Origin: Planctomycetota bacterium
GTDB lineage: Bacteria > Planctomycetota > Planctomycetia > Planctomycetales > Planctomycetaceae
Length of the DNA: 64,000 nucleotides
Assembly: GCA_018242525.1 (NCBI GenBank)
Contig: JAFEBS010000019.1
Coordinates: 124,001 to 188,000 of the forward strand
Reading direction: 5' to 3'
Position 1 is the stretch's first letter. Each line of letters opens with the position of its first letter. This document shows positions 34,160 through 41,716 of this stretch, one piece after another. Made by a program: the position numbers and the translations under genes. The notes under the pieces were generated by a model that saw only the letters and a program-made list of their open reading frames with translations, made no database searches and was not told the origin of the DNA.

Positions 34160-35314
34160 TCAATTCAGTAAGAAACACCGCAGGTCGGAACTGGTCCGGA
34201 CATAGATTCGGTTCCCCACAACCGCCGGATGAGCAAAGACTCCAGAATCATCGTCGACAGTGCTGACACGGGAGATTTCTGCATACTTGTCGGCCGACGG
34301 GTCGATCAGCAGCAGTTCTCCGTGGATGCCAGTCGCCAGCAGTCGTGAGTCGGATCCGATCAGGCTGGTGTAATACGGGAATGTCTTGCTTTCGCCGACC
34401 CAGATCGTCTTCAATCCTGCCTTCAGATCCAGGCAATAGAGCGCATCCCAGACGCCGAACAGGCGATCGCCAATGATGACCGGGCTGTGAGTATCCGGGG
34501 CCAGGTCGTTGTTGACGGCCAAGGGTTCGTCGATCAGTCGGCCTTCCGAGTTGAAGCCGAACAATCGCGTTCCATTGTTTTCGGTCGTGACCACCAGTTT
34601 GTCCCCCCACACCATGGGAGTGGGAACATTGAAGTCATTCGGTCGACGAGGGGAGTGCCGCCACAGCTTTCGGCCCGTGGCGGGGTCGAGTCCCACCAGG
34701 GACGTGGCATCGTAACCAATCACCTGCGGTCGCCCGCCAATGGTGGCCAGAATCAATGAAGCAAACGCCGCACTGTCCCCCTCGGTCTTCCAGATGACTT
34801 TTCCAGACTCCAGTTCCAGTGCCACGAACCCGGCACCGGGCCCCCCCGGATTCACAATCAAGCGGTCACCCACCACCAGTGGGGAAGAAGAATGGCCCCA
34901 GACCAGCTTGCTGGTGACGTTGAATTCCTGGCGCAGATCCTTCTTCCAGACCACTTCGCCAGTTTTCAGCTTCACGCAGTGGAGCTGGCCGAAGGCCCCC
35001 AGCAGATAGACCAGGTCGTGATGAATCTGCGGAGTGGCACGGGGCGAGTTGCCGTAATCCAGATCCCCCGTGGCAGAGTAGGTCACCTTCCAGATTTCGG
35101 TGCCATCTACGGCATCCAGGCAACGGAATCCGTCGGCCGAATCGTTTGATTCGCGACTGGAAACCAGGACTAGTTTCGACGTCGCGGCCACTCCACCGAC
35201 ACCAGGGCTGCGCAGACGCTTTGTCCAAATCGGCGTCCATTCGGCCGGAAAACTTGCGGGCAGCCAGGCCACGAGCCCGTCGCGATTGGCCCCGCGCCAA
35301 CCCGTCCAATCCAC
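34160..35314 (-). CDS. PQQ-like beta-propeller, possibly a frameshift-linked extension of the PhnD-like gene
   Basis: A 384-residue propeller with PQQ-like repeats (CLDAVDGTEIWKVT, CVKLKTGEVVWKKD, ALELESGKVIWKTE, GLDPATGRKLWRH). It begins DWTGWRGANRDG, the phrase that normally follows directly after a signal peptide in this family, yet it has no signal peptide. The only start is GTG at 35314, with no ribosome-binding site, 14 bases after the upstream stop. The frame continues upstream without a stop as VTEPIAVDWTGWRG and joins the -1 frame of the PhnD-like gene at an A AAA AAG heptamer. It may be made as a fusion; alone, its start is doubtful. Confidence 0.75.
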   Translation of the reverse strand: MDWTGWRGANRDGLVAWLPASFPAEWTPIWTKRLRSPGVGGVAATSKLVLVSSRESNDSADGFRCLDAVDGTEIWKVTYSATGDLDYGNSPRATPQIHHDLVYLLGAFGQLHCVKLKTGEVVWKKDLRQEFNVTSKLVWGHSSSPLVVGDRLIVNPGGPGAGFVALELESGKVIWKTEGDSAAFASLILATIGGRPQVIGYDATSLVGLDPATGRKLWRHSPRRPNDFNVPTPMVWGDKLVVTTENNGTRLFGFNSEGRLIDEPLAVNNDLAPDTHSPVIIGDRLFGVWDALYCLDLKAGLKTIWVGESKTFPYYTSLIGSDSRLLATGIHGELLLIDPSADKYAEISRVSTVDDDSGVFAHPAVVGNRIYVRTSSDLRCFLLN

Positions 35315-35328
35315 TGCAATTGGTTCAG

Positions 35329-35341
35329 TTACTTTTTTTTT
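35329..35341 (-). promoter_or_regulatory. A9 tract with A AAA AAG slippery heptamer at a stop codon
   Basis: On the minus strand the last codons are GCA AAA AAA AAG TAA. The heptamer A AAA AAG (35338-35332) is in the frame needed for -1 ribosomal slippage, and the nine-A run could also cause RNA polymerase slippage. After a -1 shift reading continues GTA ACT GAA CCA ATT GCA into the PQQ propeller with no stop. Confidence 0.6.
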
Positions 35342-36207
35342 GCACTGGAGTCTGAGACGTCGGCCAGTTCCATGAAACCGAGTTGCGTCTCAAGGGCTGC
35401 GCACAATTTGGCGTTCTCGATCAGATCCAGCAGCAACTCACGAATGGCCTTCTGGTCCTGTGCGCCAACCCGGTCCGTGGTGAACGCGGTGATGAACGGG
35501 ACCGGTGCCGTCTTGCCCACGACCCGCAAATCCCCCTTTTGGATCGTCCCACAGCCTTCCAGCAAGGGGGCGGCGTAGCTGCTGATGACCGTGGCTGCCC
35601 GGACATCGGCCCCCAATTCCAGGATCTTGGTCGCACCATCGCTGCAGGCGGAACAGGTTTCGATCTTGGTGGGAGCAGGAATCCCATGCTTCTTGAGCAG
35701 CGCCAGCGCGGCCTTGTACTTCTCGTCACATTCTTCCGGACCGAAGTAGATCTGGTATCCCTTCAGATCGGACACGGACTTGGCAGGATCCCCGGACGGG
35801 ACGACAATCCAACCCGTTTGTGTCGTCGCTCCGTCCTTGCCTGAAAGGGCGGCGATGGGAGTCACTCCAGTCTGCGTGGCCTTTGCATCGAATTCGACGA
35901 CAGAACGTTTGCCGATGATCAGGTCCACTCCGTCAGGCAGCTTGCCGGTTTTCGTCGCCCCGACCATCGTCTCGGAAAAGACGACTGTCACTGGACGATT
36001 CAATTTTGCCGAGAGATGCTTGCCCAACTCTTCATACTCGCGCTGGGCGTACCCTTTGACGCAGGGACATGATAATTCTTTGGCAAGCGGGTCCATGACC
36101 AGCATCGTCAATCCCGCAGGCCGTTCCGCCGCGGTTACGAATTGAGACAGGATCAGCGGCGAACCGGCCAGCACCGTTAATGCAGAACGTCGGGAAATCG
36201 AAGACAT
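35329..36207 (-). CDS. PhnD-like periplasmic binding protein
   Basis: A 292-residue protein of the phosphate/phosphite/phosphonate-binding type (PhnD/SsuA/transferrin-like). It has a Tat-like N-terminus, SISRRSALTVLAG, then a two-lobed binding fold with YEELGKHLSAKLNRPVTVVF, GVDLIIGKRSVVEF and SDLKGYQIYFGPEECDEKY. No permease or ATPase genes are near, so it is not part of a normal transporter. Unusual cysteines are C47-P-C49, C160 and C185-S-A-C188. It ends SSAKKK on an A9 tract followed by TAA. It sits between the Cys-rich NHL gene (51 bases upstream) and the PQQ propeller. Confidence 0.82.
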   Translation of the reverse strand: MSSISRRSALTVLAGSPLILSQFVTAAERPAGLTMLVMDPLAKELSCPCVKGYAQREYEELGKHLSAKLNRPVTVVFSETMVGATKTGKLPDGVDLIIGKRSVVEFDAKATQTGVTPIAALSGKDGATTQTGWIVVPSGDPAKSVSDLKGYQIYFGPEECDEKYKAALALLKKHGIPAPTKIETCSACSDGATKILELGADVRAATVISSYAAPLLEGCGTIQKGDLRVVGKTAPVPFITAFTTDRVGAQDQKAIRELLLDLIENAKLCAALETQLGFMELADVSDSSAKKK

Positions 36208-36258
36208 GGAAGAATCCCCTGTTTACAGGTACATAGATCGCCAATCTCGAGGATGAAG

Positions 36259-37806
36259 TCACTCACCCTTGGCTGGAGCGATCGGAGGTACTCGAAGGGC
36301 CGGCTTCAGTTGAACAGCAGGCGTGATGACGGCGGCCTTCACTGCGGCGGGTTTGGCCGGTGCCACTTCCGCAGCAGGCTTTTCGACATCAGTGCCTGGC
36401 TTGGCCTCAGGATTTTCTTCCGTCGCCTTGTCATCATCGGGCCGCTTGGTGAGGACCACGATTCGTGAGCCCTGCAGATCGAAGAAGTACGCCTTTTCGC
36501 CATCGGGTGAAACACTGATCGCCACATTCTTGCAGCCACCGCTGACCCTGGCCTGGCCCAGGACCCCCAGGAAGCTCCCTTCCTTGGTAAACCGCTTGAT
36601 ATAACCTTCCGATTCCGCAGTCAGTACTTCACCACCAGAACCGAAGCACAGGTTCATCGGATTGCAGCAGCCACCGAATGCGGCCCCGGCAGATCCGTTG
36701 CGACCTGATTCGCCAAACTGCGACAGTTTTTTGCCGTCGCGATCGAACTGCTGAACCTTCTTGCGGCTGTTCTCGGCAACGAAGACACCGTCTTCGCAGC
36801 AGCGAATGTCCATCTGACCGCAGCAACCCGACAGCCCGCTGACGATCTGTTCGGCCCCTTCAAAACTGTGGTCCGTACGCCAGATCGAGTAGCCATATCC
36901 CTTCAAGACACCGGAGGCGAGGAACACATCCTGATCGGACACGGTCAAGGCATTGACGATCTTCAGACGGGTCGTCGTTTCGTTGATCACGTCGTCCACG
37001 CTGCGTTCACCCCGTTGCCTATAGTACGCCTTCATTGACTTCGCCTGAGCTTCCAGGTTTTTGACGGCGATCTCTGCGGTACGAATCTTCTTCCTGGCAG
37101 CAGCGGTTCGTTCTTCTTCCGGCTTGGCTTCCAGGGCAGCCTTCATCTCCTCGACCACTTTTCGCTGCGCATCGGCCTGGTCGTTGAACTGCTTGACCTG
37201 TTCCTCGAATTGTTCTTTTTCGTCCTCAAGTTGAGCCTTGGCTTCTTCTTTCAACTTGTCGGCATTCTTGAGCAGGGCGGCGATGTGCGGGGCATCGACC
37301 GCAGCCAGTTGTTTCCCTTCGCCATCGTATTTCGCAATTTTGCCGTTCCCGGCCACAAAGATGTTTCCGTTGGGCGCTGCGGCAATCGATTGAACCGCGA
37401 AATCCACAGTCCATTGACGCAACTCCTTGCCATCCGCATCGAAGACGCGGATTTCAGCCGAGTTGTTCTTTCCTTCCAGCTTCGCACCGTAGGGCCGCGG
37501 AGGACCAACGACAGCGAAAATCAAACCATCCTTGTTCAGACAGAACGTTTGCAACTGGTGGCCCGTGCGGACTCCACGGATCTTGATGTCGCCGGTTTGC
37601 TTGTGGGTGGCACCCGGCAAATTGGCAGGAACGGCATCGGTCACCACCTCGACCAACGCCCCCACAACGTCCGCCAGCGTGGATTTGACTTCCACGGCAT
37701 CGTCCTCGGCCGCCAGCATGGGGGTGACCAACAGGAAACCACCCAGCAGGGCCATGCAAAGACTGGCTGGAAACACTCGCCTCGATTGAGATCCACAAGT
37801 CACCAT
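36259..37806 (-). CDS. Secreted Cys-rich NHL propeller with coiled-coil insertion
   Basis: A 515-residue exported protein. ATG at 37806 has a perfect AGGAGG six bases upstream and a signal peptide ending near LAAED. NHL-type blades (IRVFDADGKELRQW, QQFDRDGKKLSQFG, IKRFTKEGSFLGVLG) are split by a charged coiled coil of about 90 residues (KLKEEAKAQLEDEKEQFEEQ onward). Cysteines fall at matching blade positions: C328-C329 with C336-C337, C380-C381 with C387, and C425 (GGCKN). The tail is Pro/Ala/Lys-rich. The clustered cysteines suggest a metal or redox site. It heads a three-gene minus-strand unit with the PhnD-like and PQQ genes. Confidence 0.82.
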   Translation of the reverse strand: MVTCGSQSRRVFPASLCMALLGGFLLVTPMLAAEDDAVEVKSTLADVVGALVEVVTDAVPANLPGATHKQTGDIKIRGVRTGHQLQTFCLNKDGLIFAVVGPPRPYGAKLEGKNNSAEIRVFDADGKELRQWTVDFAVQSIAAAPNGNIFVAGNGKIAKYDGEGKQLAAVDAPHIAALLKNADKLKEEAKAQLEDEKEQFEEQVKQFNDQADAQRKVVEEMKAALEAKPEEERTAAARKKIRTAEIAVKNLEAQAKSMKAYYRQRGERSVDDVINETTTRLKIVNALTVSDQDVFLASGVLKGYGYSIWRTDHSFEGAEQIVSGLSGCCGQMDIRCCEDGVFVAENSRKKVQQFDRDGKKLSQFGESGRNGSAGAAFGGCCNPMNLCFGSGGEVLTAESEGYIKRFTKEGSFLGVLGQARVSGGCKNVAISVSPDGEKAYFFDLQGSRIVVLTKRPDDDKATEENPEAKPGTDVEKPAAEVAPAKPAAVKAAVITPAVQLKPALRVPPIAPAKGE

Positions 37807-37844
37807 GGGAAGCCTCCTGAATCGCCTTTTGTCAGCGTGCAAAG

Positions 37845-37962
37845 ATCTGCGATGGCTTTGCCAGACAAATGGGGTCAGCCCCCTGCCTCAGGTATCCCTT
37901 ATAATCGGAAACCACAGCGGTAGGGGGGTCAGACCCCATTTGTCGGGCAAAGCTATCTGCGA
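37845..37962. mobile_element. Family A inverted-repeat element, copy 2, with 8-bp flanking direct repeats
   Basis: A 102-base element (37853-37954) flanked by the direct repeat ATCTGCGA at 37845-37852 and 37955-37962. The arms read GGCTTTGCC..ACAAATGGGGTC inward from both ends, with core GGGGTCAG(A/C)CCCC. The loop (TGCCTCAGGTATC, ATCGGAAACCACA) resembles that of copy 1 at 7195-7294 in the same orientation. It sits between the ceramidase-like gene and the start of the NHL gene, just upstream of its ribosome-binding site. Confidence 0.82.
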
Positions 37963-38035
37963 CCGACCAGAATGGTCCGTCGTGAAGTTGTCTGGGGGGA
38001 ACGATACACAGAACCAAGACAGATTGTCAAAGAAT

Positions 38036-39448
38036 TTATGACAGGATCTGCTTCATGCCAGCCGTCAGCACATCATCGATTTCAGGTTCGCAGAAGGCCA
38101 CGCTGACCTCGTACCCACCGTTGGGGTATTCCTCCTTGACCGGGATGTACCACGGCCCCCCGTCGCCATACGCCGCTGTACAGACGAACTGATCGGGTTG
38201 CGATCGCTGAGCGCGCAGTTGATATTCCACAAACGATTCGGCCGGCAGATGCAGCAGCTTGACTCCGCTCAGGTGCAGCGAACTGAGGACGATCGGGATC
38301 CGCTTTTCGATCCGGCGCAGCCACGACAACATGTACGCGGGGCGGTTGCGAGCGACGACCGCATTCGACTTGTTGGCAATCTGTTCCGCGATCATTTCCG
38401 CATGCAGCGAGGAACGCGGCGGCGGCAGGATTTCGGCAGTTTTCCAGGCGATGGAATTCGCGCTCACTGCGACTCGAGTCAGCCTGGCTTCCGAGGCGAC
38501 AATTCCATCGTACAAACGTTTCGTCAGAATCGGCCGGGCCGCCTTCGAACCATCGTTGTACTTGCCCGCGGCAACATTCCCCGAACAGCCTGTGAAATAA
38601 ACATGCAGGCAGTCCGGTTCGTCCTGCTGCCGCTGTTTGCGAGCCAGTCCGGCGAAATCGCTGCTGCAGCGACCGTCCGCGTAGTAGCTCATCGGATGCG
38701 TCGCGTAGTAATGCAGCGAGGCAATCTTCTTGTCTCCGTCGAAGAAGGCCACCGTCTTGCAGTACGGGTCGATCAAACCCTCATCCATGGCGATCAGGGT
38801 TTCATCGGTACACGCGCTGCCACGCATGGCCAGCACTTTCCCGTTGTGGTCCCGCTTGACGCGTCGATTGGATGCGACACCGACAACTTTGCCCTGCCCC
38901 CATCCGATGTGGGTGACAGGGCGAGCCTGCGGAAGCGCCTGTTCAATGGCGGCACGGCCAGCATCCAGGCAGCGACTGAAAAAGTCGACCATCAAAATGT
39001 GAGGCAAGTCCCCTTCCGCCGCCACAATTCGCTCGGCTTCCAGGCAGGCCATCGGGGCATTGTGTTGATGCACGCAATGCACAGCCACCCGATCCGGAGT
39101 TGTTCCCGCAGCTTTCGCCAACGCCGTCCGCCACTGGACATGGGCTTCGTTGAGCAGTCCCGTCCAATCGACAGCGCAGAGCACGATTGGCTGGCCTGCA
39201 CCCAGCAGAACCACGCCGACCGCTTCCAAACCGTCGTCGACGACTTCAATCGGCTTGATCCATCCGCCACAGCACGAATGCCCCATCGGTGGCGTGACAT
39301 CAAACTTGAACGGAGCGATCCGCAGCCCGCCGGTAGCCTCGGCTGCCTGCACGGCTTCCGGAATCAACAGGCTCCAGCCCGCCACGGTCGTGAGAACTGT
39401 TCGTTTCAGAAAATCTCGTCGTGCGACATCGAATGGTTCGGGAAGCAT
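38036..39448 (-). CDS. Neutral ceramidase-like secreted protein
   Basis: A 470-residue protein with a Tat signal (ARRDFLKRTVLTTVAGWSLL). The body resembles neutral/alkaline non-lysosomal ceramidase-type proteins of planctomycetes: FKFDVTPPMGHSCCGGWI, CAVDWTGLLNEAHVQWR, VHCVHQHNAPM, SLHYYATHPMSYYADG and VYFTGCSGNVAAGKYND. His-rich motifs VHQHN and THPMSYY match the zinc-binding regions of that group, which hydrolyses amide bonds. The true substrate here is probably not ceramide. It lies 56 bases downstream of the MoeA fusion on the same strand. Confidence 0.8.
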   Translation of the reverse strand: MLPEPFDVARRDFLKRTVLTTVAGWSLLIPEAVQAAEATGGLRIAPFKFDVTPPMGHSCCGGWIKPIEVVDDGLEAVGVVLLGAGQPIVLCAVDWTGLLNEAHVQWRTALAKAAGTTPDRVAVHCVHQHNAPMACLEAERIVAAEGDLPHILMVDFFSRCLDAGRAAIEQALPQARPVTHIGWGQGKVVGVASNRRVKRDHNGKVLAMRGSACTDETLIAMDEGLIDPYCKTVAFFDGDKKIASLHYYATHPMSYYADGRCSSDFAGLARKQRQQDEPDCLHVYFTGCSGNVAAGKYNDGSKAARPILTKRLYDGIVASEARLTRVAVSANSIAWKTAEILPPPRSSLHAEMIAEQIANKSNAVVARNRPAYMLSWLRRIEKRIPIVLSSLHLSGVKLLHLPAESFVEYQLRAQRSQPDQFVCTAAYGDGGPWYIPVKEEYPNGGYEVSVAFCEPEIDDVLTAGMKQILS

Positions 39449-39504
39449 GGCAACGTTCCTGATGACATTCCGGGGTGGTGGGAGTCCGAGAGATGCAATA
39501 CACC

Positions 39505-41424
39505 CTACAATACGTCACGCCGAAACCCAAGTTCGATCAGCTTGCGGCCAACCGACTCTTCCGACAAAAGAGCGATGAAAGTCGCAACGGCCGGGCGATT
39601 TCGGCGGCCTTTCGGAATGGCGAAATCGTACTGCTCTTCCTGACAGGGCAAGAACGCCAGACTGTTCGAGCGGGCGACCGATTCGATCGCCAGCCCCCAG
39701 TCCGCTCGATGCTGCGCGATTGCGGCCGCGACCGCGTTGTGGTTCGTCGGCTGCTTCGCATAACCACTCGGCCGGGCTCCGTTCAGCAGTCCGTCGATCA
39801 GGATCCGAGTCCCGCTTCCCTGATTGCGATTCACCATCACACAATCTGGATCCCGCGTGGCCAGCGCCACAATCTCGGCGGCGGTCCGACCATCAAATCG
39901 GGCGTCACCGCTTCGAAACAGGATTCCTTGTCGACGTCGATAACCCGGGATCAGGTCGACTGCATCCGTCAGAAACGGGCGATTGTATTCCCCCGTGGCT
40001 GGATCCAGCAGATGAATGCCGGCAATGTCACAGTCCCCTCGCCTGGCCGCGAGCAGTCCCGCAGAACTGCCGACATTCAGCAGCTTGCTGCTGACGCCGC
40101 GTTGCTGCAGTTGTGACAACAGGAAATCCAGACCGACGCAGTGACTGCCGATCACAATCAAATCGGCCACCTCCAATTGGCGGCCAATCAGTTGGACTTC
40201 GACCGACTGTCCCGCATCGACGATTTCGGTATGACGAGGGATTGTGACAAACCCGTCCGCCCGGCTGAACGTCGTGACGGAACCAGAACCTTTTCCCATC
40301 GGAAACGCAGACAAACCTTGATCGGTTTTGACGAGCCCGACCAGCAAATATTCCGTCCGGCCAATTTCGGAGTTGGTTTTCACCGCCATTGTGGCCGTGA
40401 CGGATTCCGGCGATGCCGGCGGTCTGCCTGCCAGGATCCGGATCACCGGCGCCACGAACTCGTGAAACGTGAAGATTGCGGATGTCGGAAACCCCGGCAG
40501 AATGACCACTGGCCGACCTTGGGTGACTGCCAGGCAGAGCGGTTTTCCGGGTTTCAATGCAACCCCATGAGCCACGATCCCGGGATCCTGCAATTCCGCG
40601 ACGACCCGATAGCACAGGTCCCCCTTCCCCTTGCTGGTCCCGCCGGACATCAGGACGACATCGGATTCCAGCAGTGCCCCCTGCAACATGCGGCGCAACT
40701 CCGCCAGATCATCGCGGACGATGCCCCAGAATCGGGGCTGCCCCCCCAGTTCGCGCACCGCATCGGCCAGAACCTGGGAATTGGAATCGTAGACAGCCGC
40801 CGGTCGCATCGGCTGCCCGGGAGCGATGATTTCGTTGCCGGTACTGATGATCGCGACACGCGGCTGCTTCCAGACTTCGACCGTCGCCTCACCGAGCGCC
40901 GCCAGGACGCCGGTCTCGCGACTGGTCAGAACTGTCCCGGCCCGCAGCACGGTTTCACCGGTCGCGATATCGGTCCCGGCATAGGCGACCCCCGACCCTG
41001 GAGTGACAGCGCGACGGACAAACACCCGGCCATCCCGAACATCGGCATGCTCGATCATCAGGATCGCGTCGGCACCGCGTGGGAGCATGCCTCCGGTCGA
41101 AATCGACACCGCCTGTCCGGGCTCGACAGCAACCGTTGGCTCGGTCCCGGCATCGAGTGTTTCCTCGAGGAGTCGAAGACTGGTCGGAGCGAGTTCGCTG
41201 GCTCCAAATGTATCGACCGCGTGAACGGCGAATCCATCGAAGTTCGAACGATCAAATGAGGGCACGTCGACCCTGGCGAACAGATCACCCGCAAGGACTC
41301 GCCCGAGCCCATCAGTGATCGCGATCGTTTCGGCACCGAGCGGTTGCAAGTCCAGGGCCGCGCGAAACCGTCGTTCCGCTTCGTCGCGGTCGATGACGTC
41401 GAGAAACTGTTCCTGGTCTCGCAT
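39505..41424 (-). CDS. moeA: MoeA fused to a C-terminal substrate-binding (PBP-like) domain
   Basis: A 639-residue protein. Residues 1 to about 410 are molybdopterin molybdenumtransferase MoeA: SFDRSNFDGFAVHA, VSISTGGMLPRGADAILMIE, IISTGNEI, VLMSGGTSKGKGD and ILPGFPTSAIFTFHEF. From about 420 a periplasmic-binding-like domain follows (VADLIVIGSHCVGLDFLLSQ, GEYNRPFLTDAVDLIPGYRR, VNRNQGSGTRILID), as in MoeA/LysR-substrate-binding fusions, but with no signal peptide. MoeA inserts molybdate into the pterin cofactor; the extra domain may bind molybdate, tungstate or a cofactor precursor. ATG at 41424 has AGGA upstream; the frame is open to 41586. Confidence 0.9.
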   Translation of the reverse strand: MRDQEQFLDVIDRDEAERRFRAALDLQPLGAETIAITDGLGRVLAGDLFARVDVPSFDRSNFDGFAVHAVDTFGASELAPTSLRLLEETLDAGTEPTVAVEPGQAVSISTGGMLPRGADAILMIEHADVRDGRVFVRRAVTPGSGVAYAGTDIATGETVLRAGTVLTSRETGVLAALGEATVEVWKQPRVAIISTGNEIIAPGQPMRPAAVYDSNSQVLADAVRELGGQPRFWGIVRDDLAELRRMLQGALLESDVVLMSGGTSKGKGDLCYRVVAELQDPGIVAHGVALKPGKPLCLAVTQGRPVVILPGFPTSAIFTFHEFVAPVIRILAGRPPASPESVTATMAVKTNSEIGRTEYLLVGLVKTDQGLSAFPMGKGSGSVTTFSRADGFVTIPRHTEIVDAGQSVEVQLIGRQLEVADLIVIGSHCVGLDFLLSQLQQRGVSSKLLNVGSSAGLLAARRGDCDIAGIHLLDPATGEYNRPFLTDAVDLIPGYRRRQGILFRSGDARFDGRTAAEIVALATRDPDCVMVNRNQGSGTRILIDGLLNGARPSGYAKQPTNHNAVAAAIAQHRADWGLAIESVARSNSLAFLPCQEEQYDFAIPKGRRNRPAVATFIALLSEESVGRKLIELGFRRDVL

Positions 41425-41716
41425 ATGAGTCCTGATTCCCAACGTTCGGCCAAGGTCATTTCCAAAGGAACTCGGGAAGACCGTTCCGCACCGCGTCGGG
41501 CCGCGGGTTCGTGTGAATCGAAACGTGCAACTCCAGTCGCATTTGTACGAAATCTCATTGGTCGGACGCCAGTGCGTCAGTAGCATCGGTGCCTGCTCTC
41601 AGATTGAGGATTGTCTGCCGACTTGGCCAAAAGGGGATTGAACCAGTCGGCAGCGGGGCATACGATCCGGGGAAAAGTCGGAATTCCACCAATTCGTCGC
41701 TGGAGAGACTTCCCGA

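Noticed and set aside
38198..39643. 481-codon frame on the plus strand
   Set aside because: Antisense to the ceramidase-like gene, with biased composition and no family resemblance.
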